Assembly (NCBI GenBank): GCA_016709675.1
Contig: JADJMH010000024.1
Location: 1-17,131 of the forward strand
Source of the DNA: Candidatus Accumulibacter proximus
GTDB taxonomy: Bacteria > Pseudomonadota > Gammaproteobacteria > Burkholderiales > Rhodocyclaceae
DNA: 17,131 bases
Direction of reading: 5' to 3'
Both the position numbers and the translations under genes were made by a program. Below, in pieces: positions 7,689 to 15,179 of the stretch. Below the pieces are notes generated by a model. The model saw only the letters and a program-made list of their open reading frames with translations, made no database searches and was not told the DNA's origin. How positions within the stretch are numbered: the first letter of the stretch is position 1; each line of letters starts with the position of its first letter.

Positions 7689-8306
7689 CTAGAGCCCCTC
7701 GTGGCGGTTGCGCGCCAGCGCCACCACCAGGTCGGCCTCGGCCCGTGCTATACCACAGCGATGTGCAATGGTGGTCGCGTCATGGCCCTGAATCGCCATC
7801 TGCATGGCATCGTTGTACAGCGGCGAAGCGCTCTGCGCCGACGCCGTCGACTGTCCAGACTGGCACCGAAAATCCTCGCGGGCAGCCAGCACTTCGGCGC
7901 GCAGCTCGTCCACCTCGCAGCGCAGTTGGTAGACCTCGCGCTGCAGGGCGTCGATCATCGCCTGCCCGGGAATCTCGGGCGGAGGCTCGTTCCAGGGGAA
8001 TTCCGGCTTGCCGGAATCGGCTGTCTCCGGCGACTCCGACGCGGCGACCGACGCTTGTGGTCCACTCGTCCAGGCGGCATCGACCGGGCCGACGGGCTCT
8101 ACCGCTGCCACCTTGGCGGAATCGGGCTCCTGGATCGCTGCATAGGCCGCCACCGCCGATTGCGCAGCCATCGGTGACAGGGCTGGGACACCGTGCTGCA
8201 GGCGACGCAGGCGGAAGAAAAGGATGATGATATAAAGCAACAACAGCGCGATGACCGCCATCAAGCCTTCGCGCCAACCCAGACTGCCCAGTAGCTCGAG
8301 ATCCAT
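7689..8306 (-). CDS. DUF2802 domain membrane protein
   Basis: A 205-residue protein of unknown function. It has an N-terminal membrane helix (about 13-32), an Ala/Pro/Glu-rich linker, a predicted coiled coil (about 116-146, MIDALQREVYQLRCEVDELR) and a C-terminal DUF2802 segment (about 160-200, SPLYNDAMQMAIQGHDATTI then AHRCGIARAEADLVVALAR). The DUF2802 segment resembles a helix-turn-helix in layout (family observation), but DNA binding is not shown. The ATG at 8306 has AAGG about 7 bases upstream. It leads a likely two-gene operon with the SPOR gene, suggesting an envelope role; that is inference. Confidence 0.8.
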   Translation of the reverse strand: MDLELLGSLGWREGLMAVIALLLLYIIILFFRLRRLQHGVPALSPMAAQSAVAAYAAIQEPDSAKVAAVEPVGPVDAAWTSGPQASVAASESPETADSGKPEFPWNEPPPEIPGQAMIDALQREVYQLRCEVDELRAEVLAAREDFRCQSGQSTASAQSASPLYNDAMQMAIQGHDATTIAHRCGIARAEADLVVALARNRHEGL

Positions 8307-8410
8307 TGCGCGCCTTCGTGACGGTGTTCGGCAGACATTATGCCAGACACTTCGCCTGCCTCAAGGACCATGTCGTGCAGTGACTGCGAACTCGGTTCGA
8401 CCAAACGGAA

Positions 8411-8440
8411 GAGGCCTCCCCGGGAAACCCGGCGAGGCCT
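8411..8440 (-). terminator. Second hairpin downstream of the thiolase
   Basis: The stem AGGCCTC-C-CCGGG pairs with CCCGG-C-GAGGCCT (7 + 5 pairs around one mismatch) with an AAA loop. On the - strand the tail is CTTCCGT, with little T-run, so alone it would be a weak terminator. Its sequence nearly repeats the hairpin 15 bases away. Confidence 0.5.
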
Positions 8441-8452
8441 TGATGGACCCAG

Positions 8453-8485
8453 AAAAGGCCTCGCCCGGAAAACCGGGCGAAGCCT
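8453..8485 (-). terminator. Intrinsic terminator of the fadN-fadA unit
   Basis: On the - strand, AGGCTTCGCCCGG, a TTTT loop and CCGGGCGAGGCCT form a 13-pair stem with one mismatch, followed by a short T-run (CCTTTTCT). It starts 21 bases after the thiolase stop codon, the expected place for a rho-independent terminator. Confidence 0.75.
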
Positions 8486-8506
8486 CGATAACGCCTCACC
8501 AGCGAT

Positions 8507-9709
8507 CTACTGGATCGATTCGAACAACCCCGCTGCGCCCATGCCGGTACCGATGCACATGGTGACCAGACCGTAACGCTGCCGGGTGCGCTGCAGGCCA
8601 TGCACCACCGTCGCCGTCCGAATGGTTCCGGTCGCGCCCAGCGGATGGCCGAGGGCGATGGCGCCCCCGAGCGGGTTCACCTTGGCCGGATCGAGATCCA
8701 GCTCACGGATCACCGCCAGTGCCTGCGCGGCAAAGGCCTCGTTGAGCTCGATCCAGTCCACCTCGGCCAAACCAATGCCGGCCTGCTTGAGTACCTGGGG
8801 AATTGCCTTTATCGGGCCAATGCCCATGATCTCGGGCGGCACACCAGCAACCGAGTAACCGGCAAAGCGCGCCAGCGGCTTGAGGTTGAACTGCTTGAGG
8901 ATCCTTTCCGAAACGACCAGCACGGCGGCTGCGCCATCCGACATCTGCGAGCTGTTACCCGCCGTTACCGTGCCGCGCGCGGCAAACACCGGCCGCAGCC
9001 TGGCGAGCCCCTCGAGGCTGCTGTCGGGGCGCGGTCCTTCGTCGTTCTCGGCCAGATACTCCTTGACGGTCACTTCGCCGGTACGCAGATTCGGCAGCCG
9101 CGCCGTGACTGGGTAAGGCGAAATCTCGGCCTTGAAGTGGCCGGCGGCGATCGCCGCGCAGGCCTTCTGGTGCGAGGCAACGGCAAAAGCATCCTGCTCT
9201 TCGCGCGAAACCGTCCACTGCGCGGCAACCTTTTCGGCCGTGATGCCCATTCCGAAGCCAATGGCGTAGTTCTCTTCCAGCTCGAATATCGCCGGGTTCA
9301 TCGCGATCTTGTTGCCCATCATCTGGTTCATCAAGGACATCGTTTCGGTGCCGCCGGCGATCATCACGTCGGCTTCACCCAGACGAATGCGATCGGCTGC
9401 CATGGCCACGGTCTGCACCCCGGAAGCGCAGAAGCGATTGATGGTGACGCCCGGTACCGTGTCCGGCATGCCGGCGAGCAGCAGGCCGATACGGGCGACG
9501 TTCATCCCCTGCTCGGCTTCCGGCATCGCACAGCCGACGATCACGTCCTCGACCAGTGCCGGGTCAAGCCCCGGCGCCTGCGCCATGACCGATCGGATGG
9601 CATGCGCCAGCATGTCGTCCGGCCGAACGTGGCCCAGCAGGCCCTTGCGCCGACCCACCGGCAGGCGCGTCGCGGCGACGATGTAGGCTTCCTGAATCTG
9701 TTTGCTCAT
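8507..9709 (-). CDS. fadA: Acetyl-CoA C-acyltransferase (thiolase)
   Basis: A 400-residue protein, the standard thiolase length. It catalyses CoA-dependent cleavage of 3-ketoacyl-CoA to acetyl-CoA and a shortened acyl-CoA, the last step of beta-oxidation, in the cytoplasm. Catalytic parts are all present: Cys94 in NRFCASGVQT, the NEAFAAQ segment, the active-site His in GGAIALGHPLGATG, and the C-terminal acid/base Cys in CIGTGMGAA. The ATG at 9709 is chosen over an in-frame TTG at 9733 because AAGGAGAA lies 6-8 bases before it; the TTG would overlap the end of the upstream gene. It follows the FadN-type gene with 20 bases between stop and start and is co-transcribed with it. The symbol follows the FadN-FadA pairing; orthology to E. 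coli FadA is not implied. Confidence 0.93.
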   Translation of the reverse strand: MSKQIQEAYIVAATRLPVGRRKGLLGHVRPDDMLAHAIRSVMAQAPGLDPALVEDVIVGCAMPEAEQGMNVARIGLLLAGMPDTVPGVTINRFCASGVQTVAMAADRIRLGEADVMIAGGTETMSLMNQMMGNKIAMNPAIFELEENYAIGFGMGITAEKVAAQWTVSREEQDAFAVASHQKACAAIAAGHFKAEISPYPVTARLPNLRTGEVTVKEYLAENDEGPRPDSSLEGLARLRPVFAARGTVTAGNSSQMSDGAAAVLVVSERILKQFNLKPLARFAGYSVAGVPPEIMGIGPIKAIPQVLKQAGIGLAEVDWIELNEAFAAQALAVIRELDLDPAKVNPLGGAIALGHPLGATGTIRTATVVHGLQRTRQRYGLVTMCIGTGMGAAGLFESIQ

Positions 9710-9729
9710 GTTCTGTTCTCCTTGCTCGC

Positions 9730-12117
9730 TCAATTACGCAGCGGCTTGCCGGTTTCCAGCATGTGCTGGATACGCTGCTGGGTTTTTGGGTTCTGCAGCA
9801 GCTCGACGAATAGCTTGCGCTCGACGGTCAGCAGCCACTGCTCGTCGACCAGTGATCCGGTCTCGATGTCGCCACCACACAGCGCCGTCGCTGCCGCCTT
9901 GGCCACCGTATAGTCGTGCGCGGAAATCATGCCGCCTTCCTTCATGTTGGCAAGCATCATCAAGCAGTTGGCGATGCCGGTGCGCCCGGCAACCTTGATG
10001 CCCCGTGGCGGCAGGCGCGGGTAGTAGCCCGCCTCGGCGAGGCCGCGCGCCTCGCGCAGCGCGACGTAGAGCAGTTCGTTGGCGTTGAAGACGATCTTGT
10101 CCGACTCGACGGCAAAACCGAGTTCCTTGGCCTGCGCCCCGCTTTTCGACACCGTCGCCATGGCGATGGTCATGAATACCGGCTGGATGAACTCGAAAGG
10201 GTCATTGCCGCCGGTCCTGGCCGCGTGCTGCGCGGCGCGGATGGCGAACTCCTTGCAGCCGCCGCCGGCCGGGATCAGGCCAACGCCAGCTTCGACCAAG
10301 CCGATGTAGCTTTCGAGAGCGATCACCCGCTTGGCGGCGTGCATGACAAACTCGCAACCACCACCCAGCGCCATGCCCTGCACCGCCGCGATTACCGGCA
10401 CCTGGGCATACTTGAGGCACATCGAAGCATTCTGGAACTCGGCGACGTACGTCGCGAGCAGTTCGAACTCGCCGGCGGCGATTGCTTCAGCGACCTCCTT
10501 GAGGTTGGCGCCAAAGGCAAACGGCGCCTCATGCCACAGCACCAATCCCTGATAATCGGCCTCGGCACGCGCCACGGCTTCCTGCAAACCAATGATGACG
10601 TCGCGGCCAAGGGTATGATTGCGCGACTTGATGCTGACGATGGCGATGCCGGCGTCGACCTGCGGCAGCGTCCACAGGCGTACGCCCTCGTTTTCCCAGA
10701 CCGTTTCACCGGCAACCGTCTTCTCGCCCAGCACTCGCTCGGGGAAGATCTGCCGCTGATAGACTGGGAGCGTCGAGCGCGGCCGGTAGGCGTCGGCGCT
10801 CGCCGAATACGAACCCTGCGCAGTATGCACACCCTGCTCGGCGACCTGGCCAAAGACCCACGCCGGCAGCGGTGTCGTGCTCATTGTCAGGCCGGCGTCG
10901 ATGTCGGCCTTGACCGCTTCGGCAATCGCCTGCCAGCCGGCAGCCTGCCAGCTTTCGAACGGACCCTGCGCCCAGCCGAAACCCCAGCGCATCGCGAAGT
11001 CGACGTCGCGCGCGTTGTCGGCGATGTCGGCGAGGTGGAAGGCAGTGTAGTGGAAAATGTCGCGGAAGATCGCCCACAGGAATTGCGCCTGCGGATGCTC
11101 GCTGGCCCGCAACTGGGCGAACTTCTCGGCGGGGTTACGGTTCTTGAGGATCGCCAGGACCGTCTGGTCGATGTCGCCAGCGCTGTCACGGTAGTCCTGA
11201 AGCGCGAGGTCGAGGACCTTGATTGCCCGGCCGTCCTTGCGGAAGATGCCGCCGCGCGTCTTCTGCCCCAGCGCGCCCTTGCCGATCAGCACCGCCAGCC
11301 ACGCCGGCACGCCGTAGTAGCCGTGCCAGGGGTCGTCGGGCAGGGTGTCCTGCATGGTCTTGATGACGTGCGCCAGCGTATCGAGCCCGACGACATCGGC
11401 AGTACGGTAGGTGGCGCTCTTCGGGCGACCGATGATCGGACCGGTGAGCGAATCGACGACGTCGAAGCCAAGACCGAGACGCTGGGTGTGATGCATCACG
11501 GCGAGAATCGAGAAAACGCCGACGCGGTTGGCAACAAAGTTGGGCGTATCCAGCGCCCGAACGACGCCTTTGCCGAGACGCGAGACCAGCCACGACTCGA
11601 GGTTGTCGAGCAGAGCCGGGGCGGTGGTCCGGGTCGCAATCAGTTCAACCAGATGCATGTAGCGCGGCGGGTTGAAGAAATGGATGCCGCAGAAGCGCGA
11701 GCGCAGTGCTTCCGGCAGGCCCTCCGACAGGCGGTTGATCGACAGGCCGGAGGTGTTCGAAGCGACGATCGCATCGGGCGAGATGAAGGGAGCGATCTTG
11801 CGATACAGATCGTCTTTCCACTCGGTCTTCTCGGCGATGGCTTCGATGATCAGGTCGCAATCCTTGAGTTGATCGAGGTGTTGCGAGTAATTGGCGGCGT
11901 CGATGTAGGCGACGCGGTCTTTCGTGGCCAGCGGCGACGGCTCCAGCTTCTTGAGCGCGTCAATGGCTTTCCTGACGATCCCGTTGGGATCGCCTTCCTT
12001 GGCCGGCAGGTCGAAAAGCACCACCGGCACTTCGGCATTCGCGAGGTGCGCGGCAATCTGCGCGCCCATCACGCCCGCTCCGAGTACTGCGGCCTTGCGT
12101 ACGATGAAGTTGCTCAA
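9730..12117 (-). CDS. fadN: 3-hydroxyacyl-CoA dehydrogenase/enoyl-CoA hydratase, FadN-like
   Basis: A 795-residue bifunctional beta-oxidation enzyme. It hydrates 2-enoyl-CoA and oxidises the resulting 3-hydroxyacyl-CoA with NAD+. Domain order is dehydrogenase first: Rossmann loop GAGVMGA (13-19), SNTSGLS (120-126), catalytic His146 in GIHFFNP, HAD C-terminal domains (about 185-400), then a crotonase-type hydratase (about 485-700) with FGANLKE, Glu589 in LGGGCEF and Glu609 in GLVEAGVGLIPAGGG. This is the order of Bacillus FadN and the reverse of E. coli FadB/FadJ. The start is TTG at 12117: it begins SNFIVRKAAVLGAG, has AAGGAGGA 4 bases upstream and no ATG nearby; a longer open frame to 12177 lacks support. 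The thiolase gene follows at once. A strong promoter and a PsrA-like site lie upstream. Confidence 0.93.
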   Translation of the reverse strand: MSNFIVRKAAVLGAGVMGAQIAAHLANAEVPVVLFDLPAKEGDPNGIVRKAIDALKKLEPSPLATKDRVAYIDAANYSQHLDQLKDCDLIIEAIAEKTEWKDDLYRKIAPFISPDAIVASNTSGLSINRLSEGLPEALRSRFCGIHFFNPPRYMHLVELIATRTTAPALLDNLESWLVSRLGKGVVRALDTPNFVANRVGVFSILAVMHHTQRLGLGFDVVDSLTGPIIGRPKSATYRTADVVGLDTLAHVIKTMQDTLPDDPWHGYYGVPAWLAVLIGKGALGQKTRGGIFRKDGRAIKVLDLALQDYRDSAGDIDQTVLAILKNRNPAEKFAQLRASEHPQAQFLWAIFRDIFHYTAFHLADIADNARDVDFAMRWGFGWAQGPFESWQAAGWQAIAEAVKADIDAGLTMSTTPLPAWVFGQVAEQGVHTAQGSYSASADAYRPRSTLPVYQRQIFPERVLGEKTVAGETVWENEGVRLWTLPQVDAGIAIVSIKSRNHTLGRDVIIGLQEAVARAEADYQGLVLWHEAPFAFGANLKEVAEAIAAGEFELLATYVAEFQNASMCLKYAQVPVIAAVQGMALGGGCEFVMHAAKRVIALESYIGLVEAGVGLIPAGGGCKEFAIRAAQHAARTGGNDPFEFIQPVFMTIAMATVSKSGAQAKELGFAVESDKIVFNANELLYVALREARGLAEAGYYPRLPPRGIKVAGRTGIANCLMMLANMKEGGMISAHDYTVAKAAATALCGGDIETGSLVDEQWLLTVERKLFVELLQNPKTQQRIQHMLETGKPLRN

Positions 12118-12121
12118 GCTG

Positions 12122-12129
12122 TCCTCCTT
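12122..12129 (-). promoter_or_regulatory. Ribosome-binding site supporting the fadN TTG start
   Basis: AAGGAGGA on the - strand is a near-perfect Shine-Dalgarno placed 4 bases before the TTG at 12117. It decides the start of the FadN-like gene, which has no ATG at its N-terminus. Confidence 0.75.
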
Positions 12130-12187
12130 GTCTGGGTCGTCTACGCTCGCCGGGAACACCCCACAGCAGCTCTGCACAAAGCCGCTA

Positions 12188-12200
12188 AAACGAACGTTTG
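12188..12200. promoter_or_regulatory. PsrA-like operator candidate
   Basis: AAAC-GAAC-GTTTG; the core AAACG-AA-CGTTT is a palindrome. It matches the published PsrA consensus (G/C)AAAC-N2-4-GTTT(G/C), apart from the outermost left base. PsrA is a TetR-family repressor of fatty-acid degradation genes released by long-chain acyl ligands. The site covers the predicted transcription start of the fadN-fadA unit, a typical place for a repressor. No psrA gene is in the window, so the regulator is inferred. Confidence 0.55.
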
Positions 12201-12201
12201 A

Positions 12202-12229
12202 ATTATACGCGACCTGCCCACGACGTCAA
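12202..12229 (-). promoter_or_regulatory. Sigma-70 promoter of the fadN-fadA unit
   Basis: On the - strand, TTGACG (12229-12224) and TATAAT (12207-12202) are separated by 16 bases: a perfect -10 and a five-of-six -35. Transcription should begin near 12195, giving a leader of about 78 bases before the TTG start. It is the strongest promoter signal in the window and marks fadN-fadA as a unit separate from fadL. Confidence 0.8.
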
Positions 12230-12274
12230 CTGCGACAGCGCGGTAACGACAGGGAGACTTCACCACTACTGGCC

Positions 12275-12303
12275 AAAAAAAAAGCCCCGGCATCCGGGGC
12301 TTT
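12275..12303 (-). terminator. Intrinsic terminator of fadL
   Basis: On the - strand AAAGCCCCGG-ATG-CCGGGGCTTT forms a 10-pair stem with a 3-base loop and runs into nine T residues. It begins 22 bases after the fadL stop codon. Outer GGCCAA/TTGGCC bases could extend the stem. A textbook rho-independent terminator. Confidence 0.92.
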
Positions 12304-12325
12304 CTTGGCCAACTGCCTGGCGCGA

Positions 12326-13636
12326 CTAGAAAGCCAGCGAGTACTGGGCGCCGAGAATCCAGACGCTTGAGTTGTAGTCGCCGATTACGACCCCACGATT
12401 CGTGAGCGGATTCAAGCTGGTCTCGTCCTGGTTGATCTTGGTCTTGGGGATGTACAGGTAAGCGGCACCGAGTTCCAGTGTCTGTTCCTTGGCCGGCTTC
12501 CATTGGGCACCGAAGCTAAACCAGGTCCGGTCGTTGTCAGGCAAGGAAGTCAGACGGGTGGACGCCTTCTTGACTGGAGTCTGATCATAAGCCAAGCCGA
12601 ACATGAACTTGAGTGCGTCCGAATACGCGTAGTTCGCCCCCAGGGCCACGCGGTAGGTATCCTGGAAATCTGCCTCGAGGACCTGCGCGGTCTGCCCGGT
12701 GAGCGGCCCCGAAGTGCGGATGATGTCGACGTTCTTGATCGAACTCCAACCTGTCCACGAAATGTCTCCCAGCATCTCCCAGCGATCGCTGAGCTTCTGC
12801 GTCACGCTGACGATGAAGGTATCCGGCACCTCGAGATCCGCCTTCACGTCGCTCCGGCCACCGGCATTGCCCAGGGCATTCGCGGTGGCATTGCCCGCCG
12901 CGGAGCCATCACCGCTCAGTTTGACCTTGCCGTCAGTGTGATACTGGATGGTCGAGCGATAGGATACGCCCACCTTGGTCGTCGGCGAGAGCGTGAACAA
13001 CGCGCCGAGGTTCCAGCCCCAGGCGTCGTCACTGATGCTCATATGCGATTCCACACGAGGCAGGTTACCCAATATTCCCACTTGGCGATAATAATCTGCC
13101 TCGATCTTCTGCCAGCTCACGCCGGCGCCGAGCGAAACCATATCGTTGACCCGATAGGCGATTGACGGGTTGATATTCATCGTCTTGATGTCAAACTCGT
13201 CGGACTGCGCACTGCCTATCCACGGCTTGTCGTACTTGGTTGCGTTGCCGAAAGGTCCGCCAATTCCCAAGCCAACGTAGAGATCCTTGTTGAGAGCCCA
13301 CGAGATATAAGCATTCGGAATAAAAGCCCAGCTACCGGCGTCACCGCCATCACCGGCCGTATTGAAAGCACCAACCTGGGAACCGTCGTTGTCGAACTTG
13401 AAGCTTGGCCTCACCGCCGTCAAACCACCGGAGACTTCACGCGCCTGCAATTGCGTCATTCCGGCAGGGTTCCAGAAAATGGTACTGGCGTCGTTTGCCT
13501 TCGCTGCGGAACCGGCGTAGGCATTGCCCAAGCCGCTGCCCTGCTCCAGCAACTGAAAGCCCGAGGCACCCGCCGTCCCTGACAAACCCGCCAGCAATAG
13601 CGCCGGAAGCACCTTCATCGAAATCTTGTGCGACAT
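12326..13636 (-). CDS. fadL: FadL/OmpP1-family outer-membrane transporter
   Basis: A 436-residue outer-membrane beta-barrel of the FadL/TodX family, which lets long-chain fatty acids or other hydrophobic molecules enter. A signal peptide (about 1-24, MSHKISMKVLPALLLAGLSG) is followed by the family's mature N-terminus SGFQLLEQGSGLGNAYAG, the NPAGM motif (about 56-60), alternating strands, and a terminal Phe (YSLAF) needed for barrel assembly. The ATG at 13636 is chosen because GGGGAG lies about 7 bases upstream and the signal peptide begins there; the open frame extends to 13738 without support. It is downstream of the thioesterase gene (102 bases) and ends in a strong terminator. Its place among beta-oxidation genes supports a fatty-acid substrate, though the family also takes aromatic hydrocarbons. 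Confidence 0.92.
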   Translation of the reverse strand: MSHKISMKVLPALLLAGLSGTAGASGFQLLEQGSGLGNAYAGSAAKANDASTIFWNPAGMTQLQAREVSGGLTAVRPSFKFDNDGSQVGAFNTAGDGGDAGSWAFIPNAYISWALNKDLYVGLGIGGPFGNATKYDKPWIGSAQSDEFDIKTMNINPSIAYRVNDMVSLGAGVSWQKIEADYYRQVGILGNLPRVESHMSISDDAWGWNLGALFTLSPTTKVGVSYRSTIQYHTDGKVKLSGDGSAAGNATANALGNAGGRSDVKADLEVPDTFIVSVTQKLSDRWEMLGDISWTGWSSIKNVDIIRTSGPLTGQTAQVLEADFQDTYRVALGANYAYSDALKFMFGLAYDQTPVKKASTRLTSLPDNDRTWFSFGAQWKPAKEQTLELGAAYLYIPKTKINQDETSLNPLTNRGVVIGDYNSSVWILGAQYSLAF

Positions 13637-13664
13637 GTTGAACTCCCCTCTGGATGTGATCCGT

Positions 13665-13684
13665 GCGTGGTTTTTTCGCCACGC
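13665..13684 (-). promoter_or_regulatory. Hairpin in the yciA-fadL gap
   Basis: On the - strand GCGTGG and CCACGC can pair around the loop CGAAAAAA, about 28 bases before the fadL start. There is no T-run after it, so it is not a normal terminator. It may be an mRNA element between yciA and fadL or chance pairing. Confidence 0.35.
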
Positions 13685-13738
13685 GCCAATGGCAATCTGC
13701 GGCCATATGCTAAGACGACTGTCCACAAAAATCCTCAC

Positions 13739-14137
13739 TTATTCGGCACTTGGCAGCTCTCGCTTCTCCCCCTGTTGGTTTACTGCAACATAAGTCAGGA
13801 CGGCTTCGGTCACTTTCACGGTGATCGGCTGCGCCGGGTGGCGTTCGGCGTAGACCTCGACCCTGACGGTGATCGAGGTGCGGCCGATACTGACCACTTC
13901 GGCAAAAAAACTGACAACGTCGCCGACCGACACCGGCTGCTTGAAGAGGAAGGAATTCACCGCCACCGTGGTCACCCGTCCACGTGCCCGGTGCATCGCG
14001 GGAATCGCTCCGGCCACGTCCGCCTGCGCCATGATCCAACCGCCGAAGACGTCACCCTGCGGGTTGACTTCGGAGGGCATCGGCATGACCCGCAGCGTCG
14101 GCTGTCTGCTCGGCAAAGTGCTGACGATGTCAACCAT
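13739..14137 (-). CDS. yciA: Acyl-CoA thioesterase, YciA type
   Basis: A 132-residue hotdog-fold thioesterase, the same length as E. coli YciA. It hydrolyses acyl-CoA to free acid and CoA. The diagnostic segment NPQGDVFGGWIMAQADVAG (25-43) holds the catalytic Asp of this clan; RGRVTTVAVNSFLFKQPVSV and the C-terminal TEAVLTYVAVNQQGEKRELP also match YciA. The ATG at 14137 overlaps the fadJ stop by 8 bases (ATGGTTGA), so the two are translationally coupled. Next to fadJ it may relieve CoA sequestration when acyl-CoA accumulates; that role is inferred. Confidence 0.92.
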   Translation of the reverse strand: MVDIVSTLPSRQPTLRVMPMPSEVNPQGDVFGGWIMAQADVAGAIPAMHRARGRVTTVAVNSFLFKQPVSVGDVVSFFAEVVSIGRTSITVRVEVYAERHPAQPITVKVTEAVLTYVAVNQQGEKRELPSAE

Positions 14138-15179
14138 GCTGACTCCGCAGGAAATTGAGCGGTCCGCCGGTAAACGGCGCGAAGCCGGTACCGAAAATGA
14201 CTCCGGCGTCGGCCAGGTCGGCGTCGGCAACGATCCCGTCATCGACCAGTTGCTGCGTGCGGTCGAGCAGCGGCTTGACCAGGCGCGCGGCCAGACCCGC
14301 CGGCACTGACCCCGCTGCGTCCTTGGCCGGCCGGCCACTGCGGTACTCGTAAAAGCCCCGGCCAGCCTTCTTGCCGAGGTGACCCGCGTTGAAGCGCTCA
14401 AGCAGGCACTTGGGTGACTCGGCCCCGGCCCCTGCGAGGCTTTTGCCGGCAGCCATCGCGACGTCGAGCCCGACCATGTCGACCAGTTCGATCGGGCCCA
14501 TCGGCATGCCGAAGGCAAGCATCGCTTCGTCCACGGTCTCCGGCTCCAGGCCCTCGTCGACCGCGCGCATCGCTTCGAGCATATAGGGCCCGAGAACGGC
14601 GTTGACCAGGAAGCCGGGCGCGCTCTTAACGGGCAACGGCAGGCGGTCGATCTGCCTGACAAAAGCGGTGCCACGCTGAAGCACTTCGGGGTCGGCACCT
14701 TCGGCGGCAACGACTTCGACCAGCGGCATCTTGGCCACCGGGTTAAAGAAATGGATTCCGATCAGCCGTTCCGGCCTCGCCAGCACGGTCCGCAAGTCCT
14801 CGATGCGCAGGCTCGAGGTATTGGTCGCCAGCACTGCGTCCGGCCGGATACGCGCTTCGAGCTCCTGGAGCAGGGCCTGCTTGGCCACGGTGTCCTCGAA
14901 GATGGCCTCGATCACCACGTCGGCCTGGCATGCACCGTGCCCTTCGGGATCGGGAATCAGGCGATCCATGATGTTGCGTAGTTCGCGATCATCCCTGACG
15001 CGCCGACGCCAGGCGGCGTACGCTCGCTGGAGGGCGGGCGCAATTCGCTCCATCCCCTGATCTTGCAGGGTGACGGTCAGCCCGCGCAGTGCACACCAAG
15101 CGGCGATGTCGCCGCCCATGACGCCGGCGCCAACGACATGCACGCGTTTGGCTTCGAAGGTACTCGCCTTGCCGAAACT
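14130..15179 (-). CDS. fadJ: FadJ-type protein, C-terminal 3-hydroxyacyl-CoA dehydrogenase part
   Basis: This open part encodes the NAD-dependent dehydrogenase of a bifunctional hydratase/dehydrogenase. It shows the Rossmann loop HVVGAGVMGGDIA, ATNTSSL, the catalytic His in GIHFFNPVAKMPLVEVV, PGFLVNAVLGPYMLEA, and the second HAD C-terminal domain with GMPMGPIELVDMVGLDV, ending GTGFAPFTGGPLNFL. Upstream in the same frame an in-frame TAG (15180-15182) stands where related proteins have a residue, often Lys, in a QERLK-like segment, so this is not a natural N-terminus: it continues the hydratase fragment on its right. A GTG at 15143 could start a dehydrogenase-only product but has no clear ribosome-binding site. 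The stop overlaps yciA. Confidence 0.85.
   Translation of the reverse strand, partial: SFGKASTFEAKRVHVVGAGVMGGDIAAWCALRGLTVTLQDQGMERIAPALQRAYAAWRRRVRDDRELRNIMDRLIPDPEGHGACQADVVIEAIFEDTVAKQALLQELEARIRPDAVLATNTSSLRIEDLRTVLARPERLIGIHFFNPVAKMPLVEVVAAEGADPEVLQRGTAFVRQIDRLPLPVKSAPGFLVNAVLGPYMLEAMRAVDEGLEPETVDEAMLAFGMPMGPIELVDMVGLDVAMAAGKSLAGAGAESPKCLLERFNAGHLGKKAGRGFYEYRSGRPAKDAAGSVPAGLAARLVKPLLDRTQQLVDDGIVADADLADAGVIFGTGFAPFTGGPLNFLRSQHG

Noticed and set aside
8600..9913. A 437-codon + strand open frame opposite the thiolase
   Set aside because: Antisense shadow; no motif, and it crosses two real genes.
9916..12201. A 761-codon + strand open frame opposite the FadN-like gene
   Set aside because: Mirror of codon bias in the real gene; the - strand frame has all catalytic residues, a promoter and a ribosome-binding site.
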